Position numbers and translations under genes: made by a program. Source: Janthinobacterium sp. J1-1 (lineage in GTDB: Bacteria; Pseudomonadota; Gammaproteobacteria; Burkholderiales; Burkholderiaceae_D). Taken from it: a DNA stretch of 64,000 nucleotides. Below, piece by piece: positions 28,781-37,300 of this stretch. Location: the NCBI RefSeq assembly GCF_030944405.1, contig NZ_CP132339.1, positions 1,798,001 through 1,862,000 of the forward strand, given 5' to 3'. Below the pieces are notes generated by a model, which saw only the letters and a program-made list of their open reading frames with translations, did not search any database and was not told where the DNA came from. How positions within the stretch are numbered: position 1 is the stretch's first letter; the number at the start of each line of letters is the position of its first letter.

Positions 28781-31284
28781 AACTTCGTGCGCAAGGTCAG
28801 CATGATATTGCGCGGTTCGCCGTAGAAGCCTGTTTCGAACAGGCCCAGGCCCGTCAGGTATTGTTTGTCCAGCAGGTTGTTCACATTCAGGCTGGCCGTG
28901 ACGTGCTTGCCGATCTCGTAGCGCGCCATCAGGTTGACCAGCGCGTAGCTGCCCTGCGCGATGCGCACATAGTCTGCGGCCGCCGGGTTCCACAGCTTGC
29001 CGTAGTAGCTGCTTTGCCAGTTCACACCGCCGCCCACCGTGATTTTTTCCAGGCCGGCCGGCAAGCGCCAGCTGCCCTGCACGCGCAGCAGATGGGCCGG
29101 CTGCGTGGTTTGCAGCATGGTGGAAAACACGTCCTCGCCGTCCTTGTCGCGGCTGTGCGTGTAGGTGTAGCCGGCGCTCAGTTTCACGTCCTTTGCCACT
29201 TCCCCCGTCACTTCCATTTCCAGGCCGCGGCTGGTGATGCCGTCGATCGCCTCGTACGCTTCCTCGCCGTTGACGGCGCCCACGTAATTGGCCACATTGC
29301 CCTGGCGGATCTGGAACAGCGCGGCGCTGGCGTTGACCCTGCCCTGCAGGTATTCGGCTTTGACACCGGCTTCAAAGCCCTTGCCGCGCACGGGCGCCAG
29401 GAAGTTGCGGTTGATATCGCGGTTGCTCTGCGGCGCAAAGATGCTGGTGTAACTGCCGAATACGGAGTACGTCCGGTCGAGGTCATATACCACGCCCGCA
29501 TACGGCGTGACGACATTGTTTTCCTCGATGCGCGCGACGATGGGGGCGGTGGCTGCGTCGATAAAGGTGCGCTGCTGGTCCTGCCGGTAGCGGCTGACGC
29601 GCGCGCCAACAATCACCGACAGGGCGTCGGCGGGACGCAGGCGCGCGGCGCCATACAGGCCGCTCTGGCGCGTGCTGTCGTTGTCGTTGCCCAGGCGCGT
29701 AAAGGCCGGCTGCGCATACTGGCCGCGCCAGTCAAAGTAGCTGCCCGCGACGGGCGGGTAGACCGATTCATGGACGGGGCCGTGCTGTTTCGCCGTCGAG
29801 GACGAATAGCCGAACATCGCCTCATGCTGGCGGCCAAAGGCCGTGAACGGGCCATTGAGGTCGAGGTTGACGGTGCCCTGGCGGCGCTTGCCCGCATACT
29901 GTCCCATGAAGAAATAGGCGCCTTCGCCGGTGACGGGGTCGGGATTGCCGCCGCTGGCCGACCCGAGCACGCTGTCATGCTCGCTGCGCAGCATATTGGC
30001 GCTGAACTTGAGCTTCCACTCGCTGGCAAAAGTGTGTTCCAGCGCGCTGAACAAGGTGGTATTTTTCATGTCGCGCCGGCTCCAGCCGGTGGCCGGATTC
30101 CACGAGGTGGGGAAGTCGGTGCGCGTGCCGTTTGCCAGCAGCACCGGAAAGCCGGTCCAGGTCGAGCCGCGCGGCTTGTAGTCCTGGTGGGTGAAACCGG
30201 CCGTGAGCAAGGTGAGGGGCGTGAGGTCCGCTTCGATGACGCCGTAGGCGACCGATTTCCGCTGCTGGTAGCGGTCCAGGTAGGAATGCTTGTGCTGGTA
30301 CGCGCCGACCAGGCGCGCGCGCACCGTGCGGCTTTCGTTCAGCGCGCCCGATACATCGGCTTCGGCGCGGTAGTTGTCCCACGAGCCGGCGCCCACCGTG
30401 GCCGAACCGGTGAAGTCGGCGGTGGGGCGCTTGCGCACCATGTTGACGGTGGCCGACGGGTCGCCCGCGCCGCTCATCAGGCCGGTGGCGCCTTTCAGCA
30501 CTTCGATGCGGTCGTAGATCGCCATGTCGCTGTTGGTGGTGCCCCAGTCGTACACGCCGTCGTAGATGGCCGACACGCCGTCGTACTGGAAATTGGTGAC
30601 GGCAAAGCCGCGCGCCCAGAAGCTCCATCGGTCGCTGTCGTAGTTCTGCACATTGACGCCGTTGACGTTTTTCATGACGTCGGACACCGCATTGCTGTTC
30701 TGGTCATCCATCTGCTGGCGCGTGACGATGGTCAGCGACTGCGGCGTTTCGCGCTGCGTCAGGGCCAGGCCGGTGGCGCCGCTGGCCGGGCCACCGGAGT
30801 AGCTGCCGGTGCCGCCGGTGACGGCGCTGCGTTCCTGCGCCGCCACCACCGTCACGCCGCTCATCACGGCCATGCCACGGCTGTCGGCGCCGGCTGCCGG
30901 CGTGCCGGCCGGGATCTTTTGCAGCAGATAGCCGCCATTGGGCTGCGCCACCGCCTGCAGGCCGCTGCCGGCGAGCAGAATACGGAAACCGTCCTGCAGG
31001 CTGTGACTGCCCTGCAAACCGGCGCTGCGCAAGCCCTGCGTGGCCTCTCCGGAGAACGACAATAAAATCGCGCTGTCGCTGCCGAAGCGCGTCAGCACGT
31101 CGCCCAGCGCCCCGGCGGGAATGCTGTAGCTGCGCAGCTGCTGCGCCTGGGCTTGCGCGTGGGCGGGAAGAACCAGCGCCATGCCGATCTGCGACAGGGC
31201 GCAGGCGAGGACGGTGCGGACCAGGAGTGAGCGTGGGGCGTGACGAGATGCTGGAAACATGTAAAACCTTTCGTGGATGCGCAA
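28777..31284 (-). CDS. TonB-dependent siderophore receptor with N-terminal signalling (STN) domain
   Basis: 835 residues from ATG 31284, or 827 from ATG 31260. A signal peptide (to ~LPAHAQA) is followed by an STN domain (RSYSIPAGALGDVLTRFGSD, then LLAGSGLQAV) that talks to FecR-type proteins in the periplasm. Then come the plug (TPQSLTIVTRQQMDDQNSNA, DRIEVLKGATGLMSGAGDPS) and a barrel ending MLTLRTKF. The plug resembles FhuE/FpvA/FoxA receptors of hydroxamate or mixed siderophores. It lies 68 bases downstream of the sigma/anti-sigma fusion gene in the same direction, making that protein its probable partner: ligand binding would release the sigma domain and raise receptor expression. Confidence 0.92.
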   Translation of the reverse strand: MRIHERFYMFPASRHAPRSLLVRTVLACALSQIGMALVLPAHAQAQAQQLRSYSIPAGALGDVLTRFGSDSAILLSFSGEATQGLRSAGLQGSHSLQDGFRILLAGSGLQAVAQPNGGYLLQKIPAGTPAAGADSRGMAVMSGVTVVAAQERSAVTGGTGSYSGGPASGATGLALTQRETPQSLTIVTRQQMDDQNSNAVSDVMKNVNGVNVQNYDSDRWSFWARGFAVTNFQYDGVSAIYDGVYDWGTTNSDMAIYDRIEVLKGATGLMSGAGDPSATVNMVRKRPTADFTGSATVGAGSWDNYRAEADVSGALNESRTVRARLVGAYQHKHSYLDRYQQRKSVAYGVIEADLTPLTLLTAGFTHQDYKPRGSTWTGFPVLLANGTRTDFPTSWNPATGWSRRDMKNTTLFSALEHTFASEWKLKFSANMLRSEHDSVLGSASGGNPDPVTGEGAYFFMGQYAGKRRQGTVNLDLNGPFTAFGRQHEAMFGYSSSTAKQHGPVHESVYPPVAGSYFDWRGQYAQPAFTRLGNDNDSTRQSGLYGAARLRPADALSVIVGARVSRYRQDQQRTFIDAATAPIVARIEENNVVTPYAGVVYDLDRTYSVFGSYTSIFAPQSNRDINRNFLAPVRGKGFEAGVKAEYLQGRVNASAALFQIRQGNVANYVGAVNGEEAYEAIDGITSRGLEMEVTGEVAKDVKLSAGYTYTHSRDKDGEDVFSTMLQTTQPAHLLRVQGSWRLPAGLEKITVGGGVNWQSSYYGKLWNPAAADYVRIAQGSYALVNLMARYEIGKHVTASLNVNNLLDKQYLTGLGLFETGFYGEPRNIMLTLRTKF

Positions 31285-31342
31285 GATGGAGACTGCCTGT
31301 ACTCCAGGTCACGCGAACACGCTTGAACAGCTCACTTTATCG

Positions 31343-31353
31343 AAAATATTTTT
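31343..31353 (-). promoter_or_regulatory. candidate ECF sigma target element before the STN receptor gene
   Basis: On the minus strand AAAAATATTTT, touching the stop of the fusion gene, lies about 60 bases before the receptor ATG. The same AAAAATATTTT occurs at 59957-59967, downstream of the second FecI-FecR pair, and both are followed by TCGCG at an equal distance of 26 bases. A-rich -35 elements are common for FecI-type sigma factors. Two sites are weak evidence. Confidence 0.35.
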
Positions 31354-32669
31354 CAGCGCGCCGCCAGTTGGACCTTGGCCACCTGCCGTCCCCAGAAGCG
31401 GGTGACGGTATCGCGCCGCAATTGCAGGCTGGCGCAGACGGCGTCGAGGATGGCGTCCAGGTCGGCCAGCGGGTAGGAACCGGACACGCGCAGGCCGGCC
31501 ACCGCCGGCGTACAGGTCAGCGGATGCTCGCTGTAGCGCGACAGCTCGGCCAGGAAGGCGTCGAGGCGCATGTCGCGCGCCACCAGCATGCCGTTGAGCC
31601 AGGCGCCGCCATACGGCGTTAGCGCCACGCGGTGCTGGCTCGCCGGCGTGAAGTGGGCCGCTTCACCGGGGCGCAGCACCAGGCGCTGGCCGCCGGCTTC
31701 GTCCAGCACGGCCACCGCGCCTTCGAGCACGCCGGCGCTGGCGTACCGGTCGTGCACACGCACCGTAAAGCGCGTGCCCAGCGCCTGCAGAGCGCCATAT
31801 GGTGTGCTGACAAAAAAGGGGCGCCGGGCCGCATCCCTGGCGGTGGCGATAAAGATTTCGCCGGCCAGCAGCGTGATGCGGCGTTGCGCGCCGCTGTAAT
31901 CGATATTCACGGCGCTGGCGGTATTGAGCGTGAGCTCGGTGCCGTCGGCCAGCGCGATCGTGCGGCGCTGGCCGATGCCGGTACGGTAGTCAGCGACCCA
32001 GCCGCGCCAGGCCGTGCCGCGCTCGATCATGCAGAAGCCGGCGCCACCGGCCAGCAGCAAACATAGCGAGGCCAGGGCCTGGCGGCGCGCCGCGCGCGGC
32101 TGGGCGCATGCGCGCAGCAGGGCCGCGCGCATGGCGGGGTCGACGCCGGCGTGCTGCGTTTGCAGCTGCCGCCAGGCCTGCGCCGCAGTGGCCGCGCGCA
32201 GCAGATGGCGCTTGACGGTGGCCAGCGAGACGCCGAGCTGGCGCGCGATATCTTCCTGTGGCAGTTCATCGAGCTGGCGCAATAAAAAGGCGCGCTTGAC
32301 GGCGGGCGGCAGGGCGTCGAGCGCGCGGTCCAGGTCCAGCAGGGTCGCCAGCAGCAGTGTCTGTTCCTCGGGCGAGGGCGCATGCAGGGGAGGCAGTTGG
32401 GCCAGCAGGTCCAGGTAAGCGCGTTCCAGCTTTTCGCGGCGGTAGTGGTTGAACAGCACGCGCTGGGCGACGGTGGCGAGAAACGCGCGCGGTTCGCGCG
32501 CGGCCACCGCATCGTCGCGGTCCAGCAGGCGCACAAAGGTATCGTGGGCCACGTCCGCCGCGCCGGCCGGGCTGCCCATCTTCTTGCGCAGCCAGCCCTG
32601 CAGCCAGCCGTGGTGGTCGGCATACAGTGCCGCGATTTCCTGGCGTTCCAGCGGCTCTGCCAGCGGCAT
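31353..32669 (-). CDS. ECF sigma factor fused to FecR-type anti-sigma factor
   Basis: 438 residues in one frame. Residues ~14-80 are sigma region 2 (YADHHGWLQGWLRKKMGSPA, AADVAHDTFVRLLDR), ~105-160 are sigma region 4 (LPPAVKRAFLLRQLDELPQE, DIARQLGVSLATVKRHLLRA). A linker of ~36 residues leads to one membrane helix (~196-215, ALASLCLLLAGGAGFCMIE), then a FecR domain (~225-330; RRTIALADGTELTLNTASAV, YGALQALGTRF) and an STN-like end. The cytoplasmic DUF4880 domain of ordinary FecR is largely absent. Such hybrids are rare; IutY of Pseudomonas putida is a described example, where regulated proteolysis frees the sigma domain. A Fur box precedes the gene and the STN receptor follows, so it should switch on the receptor when ligand is bound. 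Confidence 0.92.
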   Translation of the reverse strand: MPLAEPLERQEIAALYADHHGWLQGWLRKKMGSPAGAADVAHDTFVRLLDRDDAVAAREPRAFLATVAQRVLFNHYRREKLERAYLDLLAQLPPLHAPSPEEQTLLLATLLDLDRALDALPPAVKRAFLLRQLDELPQEDIARQLGVSLATVKRHLLRAATAAQAWRQLQTQHAGVDPAMRAALLRACAQPRAARRQALASLCLLLAGGAGFCMIERGTAWRGWVADYRTGIGQRRTIALADGTELTLNTASAVNIDYSGAQRRITLLAGEIFIATARDAARRPFFVSTPYGALQALGTRFTVRVHDRYASAGVLEGAVAVLDEAGGQRLVLRPGEAAHFTPASQHRVALTPYGGAWLNGMLVARDMRLDAFLAELSRYSEHPLTCTPAVAGLRVSGSYPLADLDAILDAVCASLQLRRDTVTRFWGRQVAKVQLAAR

Positions 32670-32696
32670 CGCGTTCCCCTTGCAAGACCGATTTAG

Positions 32697-32721
32697 TTAA
32701 TAGGAATCATTCTCAACTATT
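32697..32721. promoter_or_regulatory. Fur box before the sigma/anti-sigma fusion gene
   Basis: AATAGGAATCATTCTCAACT and its flanks fit the Fur consensus (GATAAT repeats around a central C). It ends about 28 bases upstream of the ATG at 32669, a normal position to block RNA polymerase. Iron starvation would open the gene. Confidence 0.7.
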
Positions 32722-32806
32722 GTAGCAAGCGGGGGAGGGGGTGTAAATGTGGGGTGTGGTTTTTTGGCGCTTCGATCGCGCTGTTTGAACCCTGGAAGCA
32801 AGGATT

Positions 32807-32848
32807 GGGGTCGGACCCTGCAGGGACTCGGCGTCCCCGTCCGACCCC
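32807..32848. repeat. inverted repeat related to the GGGTCTGACCC family
   Basis: Ten-base perfect arms GGGGTCGGAC (32807-32816) and GTCCGACCCC (32839-32848) flank a core that contains the self-complementary CCCTGCAGGG. It lies in the 212-base gap between the fusion gene promoter and ybdK. It has no T-run, so it looks like a REP-type element rather than a terminator. Confidence 0.55.
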
Positions 32849-32881
32849 GGCATTTCAAGGGCCTGGGTGCGGGGATACGAA

Positions 32882-34012
32882 TCAATAGTTCATGGGCTCA
32901 CCGCGAAAACATCTGATCGCCGAATCGACCATGCCCTCGGCGCTGCCCTGCAGGTTGTACTGCTTGCGCAGGTACTGCGCGTCGCTCCATTGCTTGGCCA
33001 CATCGGACAGGTGTTTCAAGGCCTGCGTGCTGCCCAGCGCTTCACCGTGCGGTTCCATCTTGCGCAGGGTGGTCATGATGTCTTCGCGCAGCGACATGGT
33101 CTCGTAGGTCTTCGGGTGCGTGATGGCGCCGTCCAGGCCGAAGCGGCAGGCCTGGAAGCGGTTGTAGTTGTACACCAGGTAATCGTCTTCCACCGGCGGC
33201 GTTTCTTTGCGTTCCAGCAGGTAGCGGCACAGCGCCTGCAGGTAGGCAGCCAGCGCGGCCGCGCGTTCCACCGTCAAAGGCGTGTCGCACACGCGCAGTT
33301 CGATGGTGCCGAATTCCGGCTTGGGGCGGATGTCCCAGTAAAAATCCTTCATGCTTTTGATGATGCCGGTGTTTTCCATCTTGGCGAAATACTCGTTCGA
33401 GAACTGGTCCCAGCTCAAGGTGAACGGCGCGCGTCCGCTCATCGGAAACGCGAACACGGAATTCAGACGGGCCGAATCGAACAGCGTGTCGCGTCCCTGC
33501 ACATAGGGCGAAGACGCCGACAGGGCAATGAAGTGGGGGATATAGCGGTTCAGCGAGTGCAGCAAAAACATGGCGTCGTCGCCCGAGGCGCAGCCGATAT
33601 GCACGTGCTGGCCGAAGATGGTGAACTGCTTGGCCAGGTAGCCGTACAGTTCCGAGATCTCCTGGAAGCGCGCCTTGGAAAAGATCTTTTGCGACGACCA
33701 TTGCTGGAACGGGTGGGTGCCGCCGCCGGCGATGCCGATATTGAGCTTGTCGCCGGCCGTGATCAGGGTGTCGCGGATTTCCTGCAGCTGCGCCAGCAGC
33801 GGTTCATGGTGGGTGTGCACGCTCGAATTAATCTCGATCATGCTTTCGGTGATTTCGGGCGTCACATTGCCGGGAAACGGTTTTTTTCCCAGCAAATGCA
33901 GCAGGTCGGGGCTGGCCGCCGTCAGGTCGTAATCCGACAGGTTGACCAGTTGCAGTTCGAGTTCGACGCCGAAGGTCAGCGCGGCCGATTGGCCAAAGGG
34001 TTCCAGCGGCAT
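32882..34012 (-). CDS. ybdK: YbdK family carboxylate-amine ligase
   Basis: 376 residues of the GCS2 family: [17 protein letters not shown] at the start, [14 protein letters not shown], the [13 protein letters not shown] loop, and [18 protein letters not shown]. YbdK of E. coli shows weak glutamate-cysteine ligase activity; its real role is unsettled. The gene begins directly after the stop of the antiporter gene (TAA then ATG, no gap), so the two are translated together. That link may tie it to electrophile or pH stress, as glutathione-linked K+/H+ antiporters do, but this is inference. Confidence 0.9.
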   Translation of the reverse strand: MPLEPFGQSAALTFGVELELQLVNLSDYDLTAASPDLLHLLGKKPFPGNVTPEITESMIEINSSVHTHHEPLLAQLQEIRDTLITAGDKLNIGIAGGGTHPFQQWSSQKIFSKARFQEISELYGYLAKQFTIFGQHVHIGCASGDDAMFLLHSLNRYIPHFIALSASSPYVQGRDTLFDSARLNSVFAFPMSGRAPFTLSWDQFSNEYFAKMENTGIIKSMKDFYWDIRPKPEFGTIELRVCDTPLTVERAAALAAYLQALCRYLLERKETPPVEDDYLVYNYNRFQACRFGLDGAITHPKTYETMSLREDIMTTLRKMEPHGEALGSTQALKHLSDVAKQWSDAQYLRKQYNLQGSAEGMVDSAIRCFRGEPMNY

Positions 34013-35200
34013 TTAGCGCTCCTTGATTTCATGGGTTTCTTTTGCCAGCATCAGCACGCGCTGCACCAGCACGGGGCCGAGCAGTTCGAGCATCAGCGTG
34101 ATGGCGGCCAGCGCATTCAATTCGTCGCCGAAGTTCACGCCCAGCTGGCGTGCGTGTTCCAGCAGCAGGATGATGAAGACGGAGACGGGTGTCAGCGCCA
34201 CGCCGGTCAGGATGCCCTTGCGCCACGAGATGCCGCTGACATGCGAGAACGCCGCCACGCCCACCACCTTGGTCAGCAGGCGGCCTGCGATCACGGCGCC
34301 GGCCAGCGCCGCGCCGGCCGTCACGCTGGACCATTCCAGGGTCGAGGCGGCGTACACAAACAGCAGCACGGTCAGCAGTTCGCCCAGCGCGCCGAAATTG
34401 CGCTGCGCCTGGCTGAAGGCCACGCGGCGGTGGCGCGCCACCAGGCCGAAGGTGAGGGTGGCCAGCAGCGGCGACAGGCTGGTGGTGTAGGTCAGCGCGA
34501 CCAGCAGCATCACGGACAAGGCAAACGCCACGGTGGCGTCCTGCGCCATATTGCCCAGGCGGCGCAGCATGGCCGGCACCACGATGCCGAACACGGTGCC
34601 GGCGGCCACCGAGGCGGCCAGCACGGCGGCGCTGCTGCTGGTCGCCTCGATCAGGTCGGTCGAGCTGTGGAACATCCAGAAGCCGACGATGATATTGAAG
34701 GTGAACACGGCCAGCACGCAGTTGAGCGCCGTCAGGTGCACCAGGCGCTCCGTCACCTGGCCCGAGCTGCGTTCTTCATTGATGACGCGCATGATGGTGG
34801 CCGGCGAGGTCGACATCGACAGGGACGCCAGCAGCAGCGCCGTCATGCGCGAGGTGTCGAATTCGAGCGCGATGAAATACACAATGGCGAAGGTGCCCAG
34901 CGCTTCGACCAGGCCGGCCACGGCGATCCAGGGATTGTTCTTCAGCCAGCGCAAATTGATGCGGTAGCCGACCTCGAACAGGATCAGGCCAAAGGCCACG
35001 TCGGCCAGCACCAGCATCGGGCCGGCGTCCGTCTGTGGCAGGATGCCGACCTGCGCCTGGGCCAGGATAAAGCCGATCACGCCATAAAAGCTGATGCGCG
35101 GCAGGCCGGTCCAGCGGTGGCCGAATTCGCCGATGACCCAGGCCACCGTGATGGCGAACGGCCAGGACAGGTCGGCGGCGATAGCGAGAAGACTTTGCAT
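34013..35200 (-). CDS. Na+(K+)/H+ antiporter family membrane protein (CPA2-like)
   Basis: 395 residues with about 11-12 membrane helices and the monovalent cation:proton antiporter fold: FYGVIGFILAQAQVG, LADVAFGLILFEVGYRINLR, LLLASLSMSTSPATIMRVIN. It lacks the TrkA-N domain of KefB/KefC, so it is the membrane part only. Stop and the following ybdK start are contiguous. Ion specificity cannot be read from the sequence. Confidence 0.85.
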   Translation of the reverse strand: MQSLLAIAADLSWPFAITVAWVIGEFGHRWTGLPRISFYGVIGFILAQAQVGILPQTDAGPMLVLADVAFGLILFEVGYRINLRWLKNNPWIAVAGLVEALGTFAIVYFIALEFDTSRMTALLLASLSMSTSPATIMRVINEERSSGQVTERLVHLTALNCVLAVFTFNIIVGFWMFHSSTDLIEATSSSAAVLAASVAAGTVFGIVVPAMLRRLGNMAQDATVAFALSVMLLVALTYTTSLSPLLATLTFGLVARHRRVAFSQAQRNFGALGELLTVLLFVYAASTLEWSSVTAGAALAGAVIAGRLLTKVVGVAAFSHVSGISWRKGILTGVALTPVSVFIILLLEHARQLGVNFGDELNALAAITLMLELLGPVLVQRVLMLAKETHEIKER

Positions 35201-35504
35201 GCTGATTCCTTTGTAGTAGCGCCGTCACCGGCCGGCAGCGTCAAGGCTGGCGCGGCAAAAACATGGTGCAGCGGTAGTGCATGTGTTGCGCAGACGTTAA
35301 TGCGTACTTCCTGATGCGCCGATTCTACCGGAGCAGGAAGCGCGCGCGATGTTCGCAATCGAACGGTGAGGCGGCCATGGCGGCCGCGCACGGGGTGCTG
35401 CATGGGGGCGGAAACAGGTCCGCCCGGTGATGTCGTGCAGCAGTGTACGGCATGGCGGCCCGCTACCGCCATGGACTTTTTGTTATACGGCCTTGGTGAC
35501 TTGT
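35201..35504. other. 304-base gap upstream of the antiporter gene
   Basis: This gap holds the promoter side of the antiporter gene and the end of the VWA operon, which reads toward it. I see no conserved ORF, RNA gene or clear terminator; only GC-rich sequence and a short AT-rich stretch near 35478-35515. Confidence 0.5.
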
Positions 35505-36674
35505 TTATTTGCTGAGCAAACGCATGCCCCGTTCCAGGCCGTCGATCGACAGCGGGAACATGCGGTCGTTCATCAGCTGGCGCATCACGCCGATCGACTG
35601 GCGGTACTGCCACAGGCCTTCCTGCTCCGGATTGAGCCAGATGAATTTCGGGAACGCGGCCGTGAATCGCGCCAGCCAGGTGGAACCCGCTTCCTCGTTG
35701 TTGTACTCGACCGAGCCGCCCGGGTGCAGGATTTCATAAGGGCTCATGGTGGCGTCGCCGACGAAAATGAGCTTGGTGTCGGCCGGATATTTGCGCAGCA
35801 CGTCCCAGGTGGGGAAACGCTCGGCGTTGCGGCGCCGGTTGTTCTTCCACAGATAATCGTAGACGCAGTTATGGAAGTAGTAGAACTCCATGTTCTTGAA
35901 TTCCGTCTTCGCCGCCGAGAACAGTTCCTCGGTGCGCTCGATATGGTCGTCCATGCTGCCGCCCACGTCGAACAGCATCAGCACCTTGATGCGGTTCTTG
36001 CGCTCGGCCCGCATGCGGATGTCGAGGTAGCCGGCGTTGTTGGCGGTGGCGGCGATGGTGGCGTCCAGCGCCAGTTCGTCCTGCGCGCCCTCGCGCGCGA
36101 ACTTGCGCAGGCGCCGCAATGCCACCTTCAGGTTGCGCGTGCCCAGTTCGCGCTCGCCGTCGTAATCCTTGTAGCTGCGCGCCTCCCACACTTTCACCGC
36201 CGTGCGGTTGCCGCCCTTGCCGCCGATGCGGATGCCTTCCGGGTTGGTGCCGCCATTGCCGAACGGCGAAGTGCCGCCCGTGCCTATCCATTTGCTGCCG
36301 CCTTCATGGCGCTCCTTCTGCTCCTTCAGCAGTTCATTGAGGCGATCCATCAGCTTGTCGTAGCCGAATTTTTCCAGCTGGGCCTTCTGCTCATCCGTCA
36401 GCTCGCGCTGCATGCGTTTGAGCAGCCAGTCGAGCGGAATCGCCGCATTCGTCTCGAAGGCCGCGTTGATGCCCTTGAAGTACTGCGCAAAGGCGCGGTC
36501 GAACTTGTCGAAATGGGCTTCGTCCTTGACCAGGGTCAGGCGCGCCAGATAATAAAAATCATCCATCGACGCGTCGATCACGTTCTTTTGCAGCGCCTCG
36601 AGCAGCGTCAGGAATTCCTTGATCGAGACCGGGATCTTCGCATCCTTGAGGGTGAAAAAGAAGTCGATCAGCAC
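35505..36674 (-). CDS. VWA domain protein, CoxE-like, partner of MoxR ATPase
   Basis: 389 residues from a GTG at 36674 (start MLIDFFFTLKDAKIPVSIKE), which overlaps the end of the acetyltransferase gene by seven bases. The N-terminal half is helical (FLTLLEALQKNVIDASMDDF) with a Gly-rich middle (GTGGTSPFGNGGTNPEG). The C-terminal half is a VWA fold with a metal site VLMLFDVGGSMDDHIERTEE, where the usual DxSxS reads DVGGS, as in CoxE-type proteins. MoxR-VWA pairs act as chaperones that insert metals or mature enzyme complexes. The client here is unknown. The ORF can be read further upstream but only through the acetyltransferase gene. Confidence 0.87.
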   Translation of the reverse strand: MLIDFFFTLKDAKIPVSIKEFLTLLEALQKNVIDASMDDFYYLARLTLVKDEAHFDKFDRAFAQYFKGINAAFETNAAIPLDWLLKRMQRELTDEQKAQLEKFGYDKLMDRLNELLKEQKERHEGGSKWIGTGGTSPFGNGGTNPEGIRIGGKGGNRTAVKVWEARSYKDYDGERELGTRNLKVALRRLRKFAREGAQDELALDATIAATANNAGYLDIRMRAERKNRIKVLMLFDVGGSMDDHIERTEELFSAAKTEFKNMEFYYFHNCVYDYLWKNNRRRNAERFPTWDVLRKYPADTKLIFVGDATMSPYEILHPGGSVEYNNEEAGSTWLARFTAAFPKFIWLNPEQEGLWQYRQSIGVMRQLMNDRMFPLSIDGLERGMRLLSK

Positions 36675-37297
36675 GGCGCCTCTCCCGCGCGGGGCAGGGC
36701 CACGATGGGCCGCTGCGCCAGCTTGTAGCGCAGGTGCGCCGCGATTTCCGGCCATTCGCCGCGCGTGATGCTGTACATGACGGTGTCGCGCACGGTGCCG
36801 TCGCGGCGCAGCGCATGATGGCGCAGCACGCCGTCCTTTTTCGCGCCCAGGCGTTCGATGGCGGCCTGCGACGCATGGTTGAAGTTGTCGGTGCGCAGGC
36901 CCACCAGCGCGCAATCGAGCGTGTCGAAGGCGTGCGTGAGCAGCAGCAGTTTGCAGCTGGTATTGACGTGGCTGCGCTGGCAGCGTTTGGCATACCAGGT
37001 GTAGCCGATTTCCGCCCGGCCCACCTCGGGCAGCACGTCGTGGTAGCTGGTGCTGCCCAGTACCTCGCCGCTGGCGATATCGACCACGGCAAAGGCGAAG
37101 CGCGAGGGGCGCATTTCGATGGCCTTGAAGATGTACTGCTCGACCTGGTCCGGCTCCGGTACCGAGGTGACGCGCAACTGCCACAGCTGGCCGTCGGCGG
37201 CTGCCGCGCGCAAGCCTTCGGCGTGGTGCGGCGCCAGCGGTTCGAGCCGGATGCCGTTCAATTCAAGGCTGACGGGAGCGATATCTTTCACGGCCAC
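36668..37297 (-). CDS. GNAT family N-acetyltransferase
   Basis: 209 residues of the RimJ/RimL-like GNAT type: IRLEPLAPHHAEGLRAAAAD at the start, FAVVDIASGEVLGSTSYHDV, AEIGYTWYAKRCQRSHVNTS and the acetyl-CoA helix region LVGLRTDNFNHASQAAIERL. It transfers acetyl from acetyl-CoA to an amine, substrate unknown. It sits between moxR (3 bases upstream) and the VWA gene (seven-base overlap), so it belongs to that operon. Acetylation of the client or of the VWA protein is a possible link. Confidence 0.88.
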   Translation of the reverse strand: MAVKDIAPVSLELNGIRLEPLAPHHAEGLRAAAADGQLWQLRVTSVPEPDQVEQYIFKAIEMRPSRFAFAVVDIASGEVLGSTSYHDVLPEVGRAEIGYTWYAKRCQRSHVNTSCKLLLLTHAFDTLDCALVGLRTDNFNHASQAAIERLGAKKDGVLRHHALRRDGTVRDTVMYSITRGEWPEIAAHLRYKLAQRPIVALPRAGEAPC

Positions 37298-37300
37298 TCC

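Noticed and set aside
31353..32669. Idea that the sigma/anti-sigma fusion is a frameshift artefact
   Set aside because: One frame stays open with sensible sequence on both sides of the junction and a membrane helix in the right place, and a described precedent exists. It still deserves a read check.
32867..35314. Plus-strand ORF of 815 codons opposite ybdK and the antiporter
   Set aside because: Antisense composition (His, Gln, Arg) and two clear genes on the other strand.
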